Positions 17,030-25,949 of a stretch of DNA of 64,000 nt are shown in pieces; the stretch's first letter is position 1, and every line of letters begins with the position of its first letter. Location of the stretch: assembly GCF_002236115.1 (NCBI RefSeq), contig NZ_NIWT01000005.1, forward strand, positions 1 through 64,000. Reading direction: 5' to 3'. The DNA comes from Pseudomonas jessenii. Lineage in GTDB: Bacteria; Pseudomonadota; Gammaproteobacteria; Pseudomonadales; Pseudomonadaceae. Position numbers and translations under genes: made by a program. The notes under the pieces are model-generated. The model did not search any database. It was not told where the DNA came from and saw only the letters and a program-made list of their open reading frames with translations.

Positions 17030-18940
17030 ATGATCAAACAGACGTTGTTTGTACCGCTCGCAGGATGCTTGCTCGCGATCGCATGCGCCCAGGCGAACGC
17101 CGCACCTAATCCTTATACAAATTTCGTTGTCTTCGGGGACAGCCTCAACGATGCAGGGACCTTTGCCGACACGGGCGGGCCTGCCGGGGCGACGCAGCGC
17201 TTCACCAACCGGACCGGGCCGGTGTACCTGGATGGCAGCGGCGAAGTCCGCTCGCTCAACTCCACACAGATTCTGGGCGGAAAACTGGGGTTCTCGGCGG
17301 ACCAGACCGCTTCATCATCTTCGGCGGTACGCGCCAACAACGGCCAGCCCGATGGTAACAACTGGGCTGTAGGCGGCTACCGTACCGACCAGATTCTTGA
17401 TTCGATTACCAGCACCTCCGCCACCGGCGAACGCACCCGGGCCGGCTATCTTCCATCCAATAACTTCCGTGCCGACCCGAACGCACTGTATTACCTGTCA
17501 GGTGGCGGTAACGACTTCTTGCAAGGACGCGTCACCAGCCTGCCACAGGCCAGTGCCGCCGCCGACCGCCTGGCCGATAGCGTGCAGACGCTGCAAACCG
17601 CCGGCGCCAGATACGTCATGGTCTGGTTGCTACCCGATATCGGCTTTACCCCCGCATTCAACGGCACCCCGCTGCAAGCGTTCACGTCCCAGCTCAGCGC
17701 CCAGTTCAACACTGAACTGGTAAGCCGACTGCAAAACATCAATGCCGAAGTCATCCCGCTGAACATTCCGGTATTGCTCAAAGAGACTTTCGCCAACCCG
17801 GCACAGTTTGGCCTGGCCACCGACCAGAACCTCATCACCACCTGCTTCAGCGGCAACGGTTGCACCGAGAACGCCCGCTACGGCATCAACAGCGCCACGC
17901 CGGACCCGACCAAGCTGATCTACAACGACTCGGTGCACCCCACCGAAGCCGGGCAGCGCCTGATCGCCGATTACGCGTACTCCCTGCTGGCGGCGCCGTG
18001 GGAGCTGACCCTGTTGCCGGAAATGGCCCAGGGCACCGTGCGCGCGCATCAGGATGAATTGCGCAACCAGTGGCTGGCCGATTGGGAAAACTGGCAAGGT
18101 GTCGGCCAATGGCGAGCCATTGTTTCCGGCGGCGGACAGCATCAGGACTTTGACGGTCAGGACAGCGTGGCAAGCGCCGACGGCAACGGCGCCAACCTGA
18201 ACATCGGTGGCAGCTATCGTCTCGACGATGCCTGGCGTGTTGGTCTGGTCGCCGGTTTCTATAACCAGGAACTCGAAGCCGGCAACAACGACTCCGACTA
18301 CAAGCTCAACACTTACCTGGGCACGGCATTCGCCCAGTACCAGCAAAACCGTGTGTGGGCTGACGCGGCGTTGACGGCCGGGCATCTGGATTACGACAGC
18401 CTCAAGCGTAAATTCCAGCTGGGCGTCAACGAACGCGGCGAAAAAGGCGATACCAGCGGCTACGTCGAAGCCTTCAGCGCACGCGTGGGTTACGACATTG
18501 CGCAACAAGCCAGCAGCCCCTGGCACCTGTCGCCGTTTGTCAGCGCCGACTTCTCCAAGGTACAAGTCGATGGTTACTCGGAGGACGGCAACAATTCCAC
18601 GGCGCTGACCTTTGCCGATCAGGAGCGTATTTCCCGGCGCCTGGGCGCTGGCCTGCAGGGCAAATACCAGATCACCCCGCAAACCCAGGTGTTCGGCGAA
18701 GCGGCAATCGAGCGTGAGTACAACGACGACACCCAGGACGTGGACATCAACCTCAACAGCCTGCCGAACAACCAGTTCACGCTGGAAGGCTACACCCCGC
18801 AAAGTCACTTGCAACGTGTGAACCTGGGGGTGAGCCACAACCTCACCAAGGACCTGGCACTGCGCGCCAGCTATAACATTCGCAAGGACGACGACTTCAC
18901 CCAACAAGGCATCAACGTAGGTGTTGCGCTGGACTTCTGA
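17030..18940 (+). CDS. estP: GDSL esterase autotransporter
   Basis: 636-residue outer-membrane esterase. A signal peptide (about residues 1-26, ending AQANAAP) is followed by a GDSL hydrolase domain with the serine in VVFGDSLNDAGT and the Asp/His pair in DSVHPTEAG. The C-terminal beta-barrel runs from about residue 360 and ends in aromatic GVALDF. P. aeruginosa EstA is the studied homologue, and the P. putida gene between trpE and trpG is called estP. The ATG at 17030 is used, not a TTG two codons earlier. It is followed by a strong terminator. Confidence 0.9.
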   Translation: MIKQTLFVPLAGCLLAIACAQANAAPNPYTNFVVFGDSLNDAGTFADTGGPAGATQRFTNRTGPVYLDGSGEVRSLNSTQILGGKLGFSADQTASSSSAVRANNGQPDGNNWAVGGYRTDQILDSITSTSATGERTRAGYLPSNNFRADPNALYYLSGGGNDFLQGRVTSLPQASAAADRLADSVQTLQTAGARYVMVWLLPDIGFTPAFNGTPLQAFTSQLSAQFNTELVSRLQNINAEVIPLNIPVLLKETFANPAQFGLATDQNLITTCFSGNGCTENARYGINSATPDPTKLIYNDSVHPTEAGQRLIADYAYSLLAAPWELTLLPEMAQGTVRAHQDELRNQWLADWENWQGVGQWRAIVSGGGQHQDFDGQDSVASADGNGANLNIGGSYRLDDAWRVGLVAGFYNQELEAGNNDSDYKLNTYLGTAFAQYQQNRVWADAALTAGHLDYDSLKRKFQLGVNERGEKGDTSGYVEAFSARVGYDIAQQASSPWHLSPFVSADFSKVQVDGYSEDGNNSTALTFADQERISRRLGAGLQGKYQITPQTQVFGEAAIEREYNDDTQDVDINLNSLPNNQFTLEGYTPQSHLQRVNLGVSHNLTKDLALRASYNIRKDDDFTQQGINVGVALDF

Positions 18941-18952
18941 TGTGCAGGCAAT

Positions 18953-18988
18953 AAAAAACGCGGCGCCCTCACAGGCGCCGCGTTTTTT
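18953..18988. terminator. Terminator after estP
   Basis: Perfect nine-base stem CGCGGCGCC/GGCGCCGCG (18959-18967, 18974-18982) with a six-base loop, A6 before and T6 after. Confidence 0.92.
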
Positions 18989-19004
18989 ATGGTGGTGAAG
19001 TCAT

Positions 19005-19094
19005 TGTGGGAGCGAGCTTGCTCGCGATGAGGGCTTCACAGGCAACATTGATGTTGCCTGACCCACCGTTATCGCGAGCAAGCTCGCTCCCACA
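19005..19094. repeat. REP pair
   Basis: TGTGGGAGCGAGCTTGCTCG and its inverse ending at 19094, between the convergent 3' ends of estP and trpE. Confidence 0.9.
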
Positions 19095-19109
19095 GGATTT
19101 GTAGTCAGT

Positions 19110-20591
19110 TCAGCTTTCCGGGGTCTGTTCGGCCAGGGCAACGGCGCGGAACATCGCGCGGCGCTTGTTCAGGGTTTCTTCCCATTCCAGCGCCGGCACC
19201 GAGTCGGCGACGATGCCGCCACCGGCCTGTACATGCAGCTCGCCGTTCTTGATCACCGCCGTGCGGATCGCAATGGCGGTGTCCATGTTGCCGTTCCAGG
19301 CAAAGTAACCGACCGCACCGCCGTAGACGCCACGCTTGACCGGCTCCAGTTCGTCGATGATTTCCATCGCGCGAATCTTCGGCGCACCGGACAAGGTGCC
19401 AGCCGGCAGAATCGCCCGCAGTGCGTCCATGGCCGTCAGCCCGGCTTTCAGTTGCCCGGTGACGTTGGACACAATGTGCATCACGTTGGAATAACGCTCG
19501 ATGACCATTTTCTCGGTGAGCTTCACCGAGCCGATTTCCGATACGCGACCGGTGTCGTTACGACCGAGGTCGATCAGCATCAAGTGTTCAGCGATTTCCT
19601 TGTCGTCCGACAGCAGGTCTTCTTCCAGCGCCAGGTCTGCCTCTTCATTGGCTCCCCGCGGACGGGTGCCGGCAATCGGGCGCACGGTGATCAGGTTGTC
19701 TTCGACCCGCACCAGTACTTCCGGCGAACTGCCAACGACGTGGAAGTCGCCGAAGTTGAAGAAGTACATGTAAGGCGTCGGGTTGAAGCAGCGTAGCGCG
19801 CGATACAGATCGATCGGCGCCGCCTTGAAATCGATCGACATTCGCTGGGACGGCACGACCTGCATGCAGTCACCGGCCAGGATGTATTCCTTGATGGTGT
19901 CGACGGCTTTTTCGTAATCATCCTGGGTGAAACTGGAGCGGAACACCGGGTCAGCCGATTGTTGCTTGCTGAAGTCCAGGCCACGGCGTGGGGTGATTGG
20001 TTGACGGAGTCTTTCCAGCAACTCTTCCAGGCGTGCCTGACCTTGCTCGAAGGCGTCATCCTGGGACGGGTCGGCCAGGACGATGGCGTGCATCTTGCCG
20101 GCCAGGTTGTCGAACACCACCACGGCGTCGGACACCATCAGCAGAATGTCCGGTACGCCCAGCGGGTCCGGGTTCGGGCACTTGCCCAAGCGCTTTTCCA
20201 CATAACGCACGCAGTCATAGCCGAAGTAACCCACGAGGCCGCCGTTGAAACGCGGCAGGCCGGCAATGGTCGGCACGTTGTAGCGAGCCTTGAAGGTTTC
20301 GACGAAGGCCAGCGGGTCTTCCACATCGTGGCTTTCGGTCTCGACGCCATCGACGGTCACGCTAACGTGATGATCGTGAACCCGCAGCACGGTACGGCAC
20401 GGCAGGCCGATGATCGAGTACCGGCCCCACTTCTCGCCGCCCTGTACGGACTCCAGCAAGTAGGAATTGGGCTCGTCGGCCAGCTTCAGGTAGATCGACA
20501 GCGGTGTGTCGAAGTCGGCCAGGGTTTCGCAGGCAAGCGGGATGCGGTTGTAGCCGGCAGCGGCCAAACGCAGGAATTCTTCGCGGATCAT
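19110..20591 (-). CDS. trpE: Anthranilate synthase component I
   Basis: Converts chorismate to anthranilate with TrpG. The 493 residues carry the chorismate-binding signature (ILPAGTLSGAPKIRAMEIID) and an N-terminal regulatory region with LLES, a tryptophan feedback motif. It is separated from trpGDC by estP, the split arrangement usual in Pseudomonas. It starts 69 bases after gph on the same strand. Confidence 0.97.
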   Translation of the reverse strand: MIREEFLRLAAAGYNRIPLACETLADFDTPLSIYLKLADEPNSYLLESVQGGEKWGRYSIIGLPCRTVLRVHDHHVSVTVDGVETESHDVEDPLAFVETFKARYNVPTIAGLPRFNGGLVGYFGYDCVRYVEKRLGKCPNPDPLGVPDILLMVSDAVVVFDNLAGKMHAIVLADPSQDDAFEQGQARLEELLERLRQPITPRRGLDFSKQQSADPVFRSSFTQDDYEKAVDTIKEYILAGDCMQVVPSQRMSIDFKAAPIDLYRALRCFNPTPYMYFFNFGDFHVVGSSPEVLVRVEDNLITVRPIAGTRPRGANEEADLALEEDLLSDDKEIAEHLMLIDLGRNDTGRVSEIGSVKLTEKMVIERYSNVMHIVSNVTGQLKAGLTAMDALRAILPAGTLSGAPKIRAMEIIDELEPVKRGVYGGAVGYFAWNGNMDTAIAIRTAVIKNGELHVQAGGGIVADSVPALEWEETLNKRRAMFRAVALAEQTPES

Positions 20592-20634
20592 GAGGTGCCT
20601 CGTGGCTTGAGGATCGAACAGTCAGGTATGCAAA

Positions 20635-20705
20635 CGCGCCGGAAACCGGCCAGGATCAAGTCAGGCGCGCCAACGCCAGCGGGCCAGGGCCTTGATGACT
20701 TTCAT
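20635..20705 (-). promoter_or_regulatory. Candidate trpE attenuator, with the gph tail as leader peptide
   Basis: The last 14 codons of gph from an internal ATG (20703-20705) read MKVIKALARWRWRA, with two Trp codons beside the stop. Just downstream, CGCGCC at 20635-20640 can pair with GGCGCG at 20664-20669 inside the Trp codon region, or its 20638-20640 part can join the hairpin at 20638-20650. The two pairings exclude each other, as in attenuation. No U tract follows, so the output could be through translation or Rho. Confidence 0.5.
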
Positions 20706-21479
20706 CCAGAGTTTGCGAGTGACCACCACGATGGCGTTTCCAGAAGGGGGTTTGACAGCGTCGGCCAACGTTATCTCAGCGGCCGGATCCAGGCAACCGG
20801 GAATTAGTTTGCGCAGGTCGTCGATCACCAGCGCCGGCGATTCTTCCGCGATCGGTCGGCCGTGGTTATAGCCGTAGCTCAGGGCTACGCACTTGACTCC
20901 CGCCGCTTTCGCCGCCAGCACATCGCTGCGCGAATCGCCAACGAACAACGACTGAGAAGCCGGAATATTGGCCATTTTCATCACGAAGAACAGCGCGGCC
21001 GGATCGGGTTTCTTCTGTGGCAGGGTGTCACCGCCGATGATCCAGCGGAAATAACGGCCGATTTTCATCTGATCCAGCAGCGGCGCAACGAAACGCTCAG
21101 GCTTGTTGGTGATCAGCGCCATCTCGACGCCCTGCTTCTGCAGCCATTTGAGGGTGTCGCGAACGCCGGGGTAAACCACGGTCAACTCATGGCTCTCGCC
21201 ATAAGCCTGCATGAAATACTCCAGCGCCCGTTCGGCCTCGTCGTTATCGACCGCAGCATGATCAAGACCGCCAGCCAGCGCCCGACGCACCAGCACCGGC
21301 GCGCCATTGCCGACCCATTCGCGCACCGCTTCCAGACCGGCGGATTGGCGACCGAGTTTGAGCAGCATCTTGTCCACAGCCACTGCCAGGTCCGGGACCG
21401 AGTCGATCAACGTACCGTCCAGATCGAACATCACCAGCCGCGGCAGTTGCCCCGGGAACAGCTGCTCAAAACCACTCAT
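20661..21479 (-). CDS. gph: Phosphoglycolate phosphatase
   Basis: Removes phosphate from 2-phosphoglycolate. The 272-residue HAD phosphatase has motif I MFDLDGTLIDSVPDL, a TNKPE motif, and GDSRSDVLAAKAAG. The HAD fold should end near residue 235; the last 35-40 residues, ending KALARWRWRA, form an unusual tail that probably serves as leader peptide for trpE. The start overlaps the rpe stop by four bases. Confidence 0.93.
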   Translation of the reverse strand: MSGFEQLFPGQLPRLVMFDLDGTLIDSVPDLAVAVDKMLLKLGRQSAGLEAVREWVGNGAPVLVRRALAGGLDHAAVDNDEAERALEYFMQAYGESHELTVVYPGVRDTLKWLQKQGVEMALITNKPERFVAPLLDQMKIGRYFRWIIGGDTLPQKKPDPAALFFVMKMANIPASQSLFVGDSRSDVLAAKAAGVKCVALSYGYNHGRPIAEESPALVIDDLRKLIPGCLDPAAEITLADAVKPPSGNAIVVVTRKLWMKVIKALARWRWRA

Positions 21480-22150
21480 GGGCGAGCCAGCGCCAGTTCG
21501 GAACGCATCTTGTCGATGACTTCCTGATAGTTCGGCGCATTGAAGATGGCCGAGCCGGCGACGAAGGTGTCAGCGCCAGCCGCAGCGATTTCGCGAATGT
21601 TGTTCACGTTTACGCCGCCGTCGATTTCCAGGCGAATGTCACGGCCCGAAGCATCGATCAGCGCCCGCGCTTCGCGCAATTTGTCGAGGGTGCCAGGGAT
21701 GAACTTCTGCCCGCCGAAGCCCGGGTTGACGCTCATCAGCAGGATCATGTCGACCTTGTCCATCACGTACTTGAGCACGTCCAGCGGAGTTGCCGGGTTG
21801 AACACCAGGCCCGACTTGCAGCCGCCTTCGCGGATCAGTTGCAGGGAACGGTCGACGTGTTGGGTGGCTTCCGGGTGGAAGGTGATGTAAGTCGCGCCGG
21901 CTTCGATGAAGTCACCCACGATGCGGTCCACCGGGCTGACCATCAGGTGCGCGTCGATCGGCGCGGTCACGCCGTACTTGCGCAGTGCCGAGCAAACCAT
22001 CGGGCCGATGGTCAGGTTCGGTACGTAGTGATTGTCCATGACATCGAAGTGCACGAAGTCGGCGCCGGCGGCGAGGACGTTGTCCACTTCTTCACCCAGG
22101 CGGGCGAAGTCGGCGGAGAGAATCGACGGAGCAATTACGAAGGGCTGCAT
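21476..22150 (-). CDS. rpe: Ribulose-phosphate 3-epimerase
   Basis: Interconverts ribulose-5-P and xylulose-5-P. The 224-residue TIM barrel has IAPSILSADFARLGEE, HFDVMDNHYVPN, LMSVNPGFGGQ and LEIDGGVN with the metal-binding His and Asp residues. First gene of an rpe-gph-trpE run that ties pentose phosphates and tryptophan synthesis together. Confidence 0.97.
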   Translation of the reverse strand: MQPFVIAPSILSADFARLGEEVDNVLAAGADFVHFDVMDNHYVPNLTIGPMVCSALRKYGVTAPIDAHLMVSPVDRIVGDFIEAGATYITFHPEATQHVDRSLQLIREGGCKSGLVFNPATPLDVLKYVMDKVDMILLMSVNPGFGGQKFIPGTLDKLREARALIDASGRDIRLEIDGGVNVNNIREIAAAGADTFVAGSAIFNAPNYQEVIDKMRSELALARP

Positions 22151-22265
22151 GACGCACCTTTACTGAGCAGAATCACGATGGCGCGCATTGTATACCTCAT
22201 GCTTTGACGCGCGCACCGTGAGCGCGATGATTGGACCTTGCCATCATCCATCAACGGCAATGGCT

Positions 22266-23414
22266 CTAGTACGCCGCGCGATAGATCTTTTCGATATCGA
22301 CGGCACTCAACTTGCGTGGATTGTTGCGCATCAAGCGCTCGATCCCCGCCGCTTCCACGGCCATGGACGGGATGGCGTCCTCGGGCACACCGAAACTGCG
22401 CAGGCCCTGGGGAATTTCCACGGCGGCACACAGTTCGGTCATGGCTTGCACGGCTTTGTCGGCCGCTTCGTTGAGACTCAAATGAGCGGTCTTCACGCCC
22501 ATGGCCTCGGCGATATCCTGCATGCGTTCGATGCAGGCCATCTTGTTCCAGGTCATGACATAGGGCAGTAGCAAGGCATTGCTGACCCCATGGGCAATGT
22601 TGAAGCGCCCGCCCAGCGGATACGCCAGCGCATGCACCGCGCCAACGCCGGCGTTACCGAACGCCATGCCGGCCATCAGGCTGGCAGTGGCCATGTCTTC
22701 CCGGGCTTGCAGGTTCGACGGGTTGGCGTAGGCCTTGGGCAAAGCCTTGGCGATCAGCTTGATGGCGCCGATAGCCAGGGAATCGGTAATCGGCGAGGCG
22801 TTGACCGACAGATAAGACTCGATAGCGTGCACCAGTGCATCGACGCCGCTGGCCGCCGTGACGCTGCGTGGACAGGTCAGGGTCATTTGCGGACTGACCA
22901 GCGCCACGTCCGGCAACAGGTAGTCGCTGACAATGCCCTTCTTCAGTTGCGCGACCTTGTCGGAAAGAATGGCGACGTTGGTCACTTCCGAGCCGGTGCC
23001 GGCCGTGGTCGGGATGGCGATCAGCGGCGGGCCTTTACGCGGGACCTGATCGATACCGAACAGATCCTCCAGCGCACCGTGGTACCCGGCGTAGGCTGCC
23101 ACGCTCTTGGCAATGTCGATGGCACTCCCGCCGCCCAGGCCGATCAGCCCATCATGCCCGCCGTCGCGGTAAACCTGCATGCAATCTTCGACGATGGCGA
23201 TTTCCGGGTCCGGCAGCACACGGTCGAAGATTTCGTAGGAGCGGCCACCCAACTGCGCCAGTGCCAGTTCTACCGTACCGGATTTGACCAGGGCGACGTC
23301 GGTGACGATCAGCGGATTGTCGATGTCCAGGCGTGTCAGCTCAGCGGCCAGCTGCTCGATGGCACCTGCGCCGGTGATCAGTTTGTGAGCGATTTTGAAA
23401 GAGGAAAGACTCAT
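22266..23414 (-). CDS. Iron-containing alcohol dehydrogenase
   Basis: 382-residue group III NAD(P)-dependent dehydrogenase. Cofactor loop GLGGGSAIDIAKSVA; metal-ligand histidines in DALVHAIESY and in HALAYPLGGRFNIAHG. Substrate unknown. It lies between rpe and the agt transporter. P. aeruginosa has no such gene there, so it looks inserted. A role in C4/C5 hydroxy-acid or semialdehyde steps of GABA or 5-aminovalerate use is possible but only a guess from position. Confidence 0.85.
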   Translation of the reverse strand: MSLSSFKIAHKLITGAGAIEQLAAELTRLDIDNPLIVTDVALVKSGTVELALAQLGGRSYEIFDRVLPDPEIAIVEDCMQVYRDGGHDGLIGLGGGSAIDIAKSVAAYAGYHGALEDLFGIDQVPRKGPPLIAIPTTAGTGSEVTNVAILSDKVAQLKKGIVSDYLLPDVALVSPQMTLTCPRSVTAASGVDALVHAIESYLSVNASPITDSLAIGAIKLIAKALPKAYANPSNLQAREDMATASLMAGMAFGNAGVGAVHALAYPLGGRFNIAHGVSNALLLPYVMTWNKMACIERMQDIAEAMGVKTAHLSLNEAADKAVQAMTELCAAVEIPQGLRSFGVPEDAIPSMAVEAAGIERLMRNNPRKLSAVDIEKIYRAAY

Positions 23415-23526
23415 GTGCGCAGCCTCTTATAGATAGGGGAGCTGGGCACAATAGTAGCTGGGGATTTGGAGTTGGCTGGTATTCAGGTCATGAATGACCA
23501 AGGTTTCCGGGAACACCCAATAACAC

Positions 23527-23626
23527 TGTAGGAGCGAGCTTGCTCGCGATGAACCTGAGAGTGACGCGGGCATTCAGAAGGCCCGCGTTATCGTTGGCGA
23601 CCATCGCGAGCAAGCTCGCTCCTACA
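23527..23626. repeat. REP pair, TGTAGGAGCGAGC subtype
   Basis: TGTAGGAGCGAGCTTGCTCG and its inverse ending CTCCTACA at 23626, between the alcohol dehydrogenase and agtD. The same subtype as 10787-10887, including a similar middle segment. Confidence 0.9.
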
Positions 23627-23651
23627 AGTTGCAGTGGATCGGTGTGTGGCT

Positions 23652-24476
23652 TCAGACCTGGGCAGTACGCAGTTTCTCGCTACGCCCACGCAACCATTCC
23701 AGGGTCAGCAACAGGATCACCGAGAAGGCAATCAACAGCGTCGCGGCCGCGGCGATGGTCGGGCTGAGGTTTTCGCGGATGCCGCTGAACATCTGCCGTG
23801 GCAGGGTCGCTTGCTCTGGGCCGGCGAGGAACAGCGTCACCACCACTTCATCGAACGAAGTCGCAAAGGCAAACAGCGCCCCGGAGATCACGCCCGGCGC
23901 AATCAGTGGCAAGGTCACCCGGCGGAACGTGGTCAGCGGCGAAGCGCCCAGGCTCGCAGCAGCCCGTACCAGGTTGTGGTTGAACCCCTGCAAGGTCGCC
24001 GACACGGTAATGATCACGAACGGCACACCCAACACCGCATGCACCACGATCAGCGAGAAAAAGCTGTTACCCAATCCCAACGGAGCAAAGAACAGATAAC
24101 TGGCCACACCGATGATCACCACCGGCACCACCATCGGTGAAATCACCAGCGCCATCACCAGCGCCTTGCCGGGAAAGTCGCCACGGGTCAGGCCGATGGC
24201 CGCCAGCGTACCGAAGACCATGGCCAGCACCGTAGCCGCCGGGGCGACGATGATGCTGTTCTTCAGGGCGCGCATCCATTCCGCCGAGGCGAAGAAATCG
24301 TGATACCACTGCAATGAGAAGCCTTGCAGCGGGTACACCAGGAAACTGCCGGAGTTGAACGACAGCGGAATGATCACCAGCACCGGCAGGATCAGGAACA
24401 ACAGAATCAAGCCGCAGAGAATCCGCAAGCTGTAGAACCACACCCGTTCGATGGGCGACATATAAGGACTCAGCAT
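23652..24476 (-). CDS. agtD: ABC transporter permease, AgtD-like
   Basis: 274-residue inner-membrane permease with about six hydrophobic segments and the EAA loop (RAAASLGASPLTTFRRVTLP). It is the PotC-type partner of the permease upstream. The start at 24476 has GGGGAGA seven bases before it. Last gene of the agtABCD-like operon; the P. aeruginosa counterpart takes up 4-aminobutyrate and 5-aminovalerate. Confidence 0.85.
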   Translation of the reverse strand: MLSPYMSPIERVWFYSLRILCGLILLFLILPVLVIIPLSFNSGSFLVYPLQGFSLQWYHDFFASAEWMRALKNSIIVAPAATVLAMVFGTLAAIGLTRGDFPGKALVMALVISPMVVPVVIIGVASYLFFAPLGLGNSFFSLIVVHAVLGVPFVIITVSATLQGFNHNLVRAAASLGASPLTTFRRVTLPLIAPGVISGALFAFATSFDEVVVTLFLAGPEQATLPRQMFSGIRENLSPTIAAAATLLIAFSVILLLTLEWLRGRSEKLRTAQV

Positions 24477-24488
24477 TTCGTTCTCCCC

Positions 24489-25736
24489 TTAGCTCAGGCG
24501 CAGGCGGCTTGCGCCTACCAGCCAGCTGTAAATCAGATAAAGCACGACCGTCGCGAGCAACAGCAGCCCACCAAGTGCGGTCGCCATGCCCCAGTTGATG
24601 CTGGTGTTGGTGTAGAAGGCGACGAAGTAGCTGACCATCTGATCGTTCGGGCTGCCCAGCAATGCCGGGGTGATGTAGTAGCCGATGGCGAGGATGAACA
24701 CCAACAGGCAACCGGCGCCGACACCGGCATAGGTCTGCGGGAAGTACACCCGCCAGAAGCTGGCGAACGGATGGCAGCCGAGGGAAATCGCGGCGCGCAT
24801 GTAGGTCGGCGAGATGCCTTTCATCACGCTGTAGATCGGCAGAATCATGAACGGCAGCAGGATGTGCACCATGGAGATGTAGACACCGACGCGGTTGAAC
24901 ACCAACTCGATCGGCTTGTCGATGATGCCCATGGCCATCAGGCCGCTGTTGATCAGGCCACCCGATTGCAGCAACACGATCCACGCCGCGACTCGTACCA
25001 GGATCGAGGTCCAGAACGGCAACAGCACCAGAATCATCAGCAGGTTGCTCTGGCGCGACGGCAGGTTCGCCAGCAGGTAAGCCAGAGGATACGCCAGCAC
25101 CAGACAGATCACGGTGATGATCAGGCCCATCCAGAAGGTGCGGGCGAAGATGTCGAGGTAGATTGCCTGATCCGGGGTGGCCGGGGCGATTTCGCCGAGG
25201 TCGTCGATGCGGTGATCGACAGCCGCCAGCAGGTAATACGGGGTGATGCTGCTGGTGTTGCGGCGCACCGCTTGCCAGTAGGCCGGGTCCCCCCAACGCT
25301 CATCGAGGCCTTCCAGCGCTTCTTTATAGGAGGCCGGTTCAGTGGCAAGCGGCAAGGCGCGGGCCGTTTTGGTCAGCAGGCTGCGATAGCCGGCCAGTTC
25401 CATGTTCAGGCGCTTGGACAGATCGCCCAGGGTCTGATTCTTGCGAGCCTCGGCGAGGTCTTCGGCCGCTGCTTTGTAAACCGGTTCAGCGGGCAGGCCT
25501 CGGCCATCCCAACTGGCGATGGCAGTCACGGTGCGCGGCATGCCGCCGACCACTTCCGGGTTGCCAACGCTTTTGTAGAGCAGCGCCACGATCGGCACCA
25601 GGAACACCAGCAACAGAAACAGCACCAGCGGCGCGATCAACGCCTGGGCCTTCCAGCGGTTGACCCGCTCGGCGTGCTTGAGCCGCTGCTTCAAGGTGGG
25701 GCTGGTGCCCTCGTTCAGGGGAACGGCGATAGCCAT
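24489..25736 (-). CDS. agtC: ABC transporter permease, AgtC-like
   Basis: 415-residue PotB-type permease, longer than usual because of a large periplasmic segment of roughly 150 residues after the first membrane helix. EAA loop RAAISLGCHPFASFWRVYFP. Twelve bases separate it from agtD. A repeat block separates it from the binding-protein gene upstream. Confidence 0.87.
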   Translation of the reverse strand: MAIAVPLNEGTSPTLKQRLKHAERVNRWKAQALIAPLVLFLLLVFLVPIVALLYKSVGNPEVVGGMPRTVTAIASWDGRGLPAEPVYKAAAEDLAEARKNQTLGDLSKRLNMELAGYRSLLTKTARALPLATEPASYKEALEGLDERWGDPAYWQAVRRNTSSITPYYLLAAVDHRIDDLGEIAPATPDQAIYLDIFARTFWMGLIITVICLVLAYPLAYLLANLPSRQSNLLMILVLLPFWTSILVRVAAWIVLLQSGGLINSGLMAMGIIDKPIELVFNRVGVYISMVHILLPFMILPIYSVMKGISPTYMRAAISLGCHPFASFWRVYFPQTYAGVGAGCLLVFILAIGYYITPALLGSPNDQMVSYFVAFYTNTSINWGMATALGGLLLLATVVLYLIYSWLVGASRLRLS

Positions 25737-25769
25737 GACGTACTCCGCAAATCTTTGATCAATCGTTAA

Positions 25770-25940
25770 TGTGGGAGCGAACTTGTGGCGAGGGGGCTTG
25801 CCCCCGTTGGGTCGCGTAGCGACCCCGAAACCTGCATTCCCGATGCATCAGATGCACCGCATGCAATGGTTTTACGACTGCTACGCAGCCGAACGGGGGC
25901 AAGCCCCTCGCCACAAAAGCTCGCCCTCACAGGAGGGCGA
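25770..25940. repeat. Intergenic repeat block of a second REP-like family
   Basis: GTGGCGAGGGGGCTTGCCCC and the inverted GGGGGCAAGCCCCTCGCCAC flank several small hairpins, such as GGGTCGC-GTA-GCGACCC at 25809-25825. The core differs from the GAGCGAGC REPs elsewhere in the window. It lies inside the operon, between the binding protein and the permeases. Confidence 0.8.
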
Positions 25941-25949
25941 GCCCTCTGC

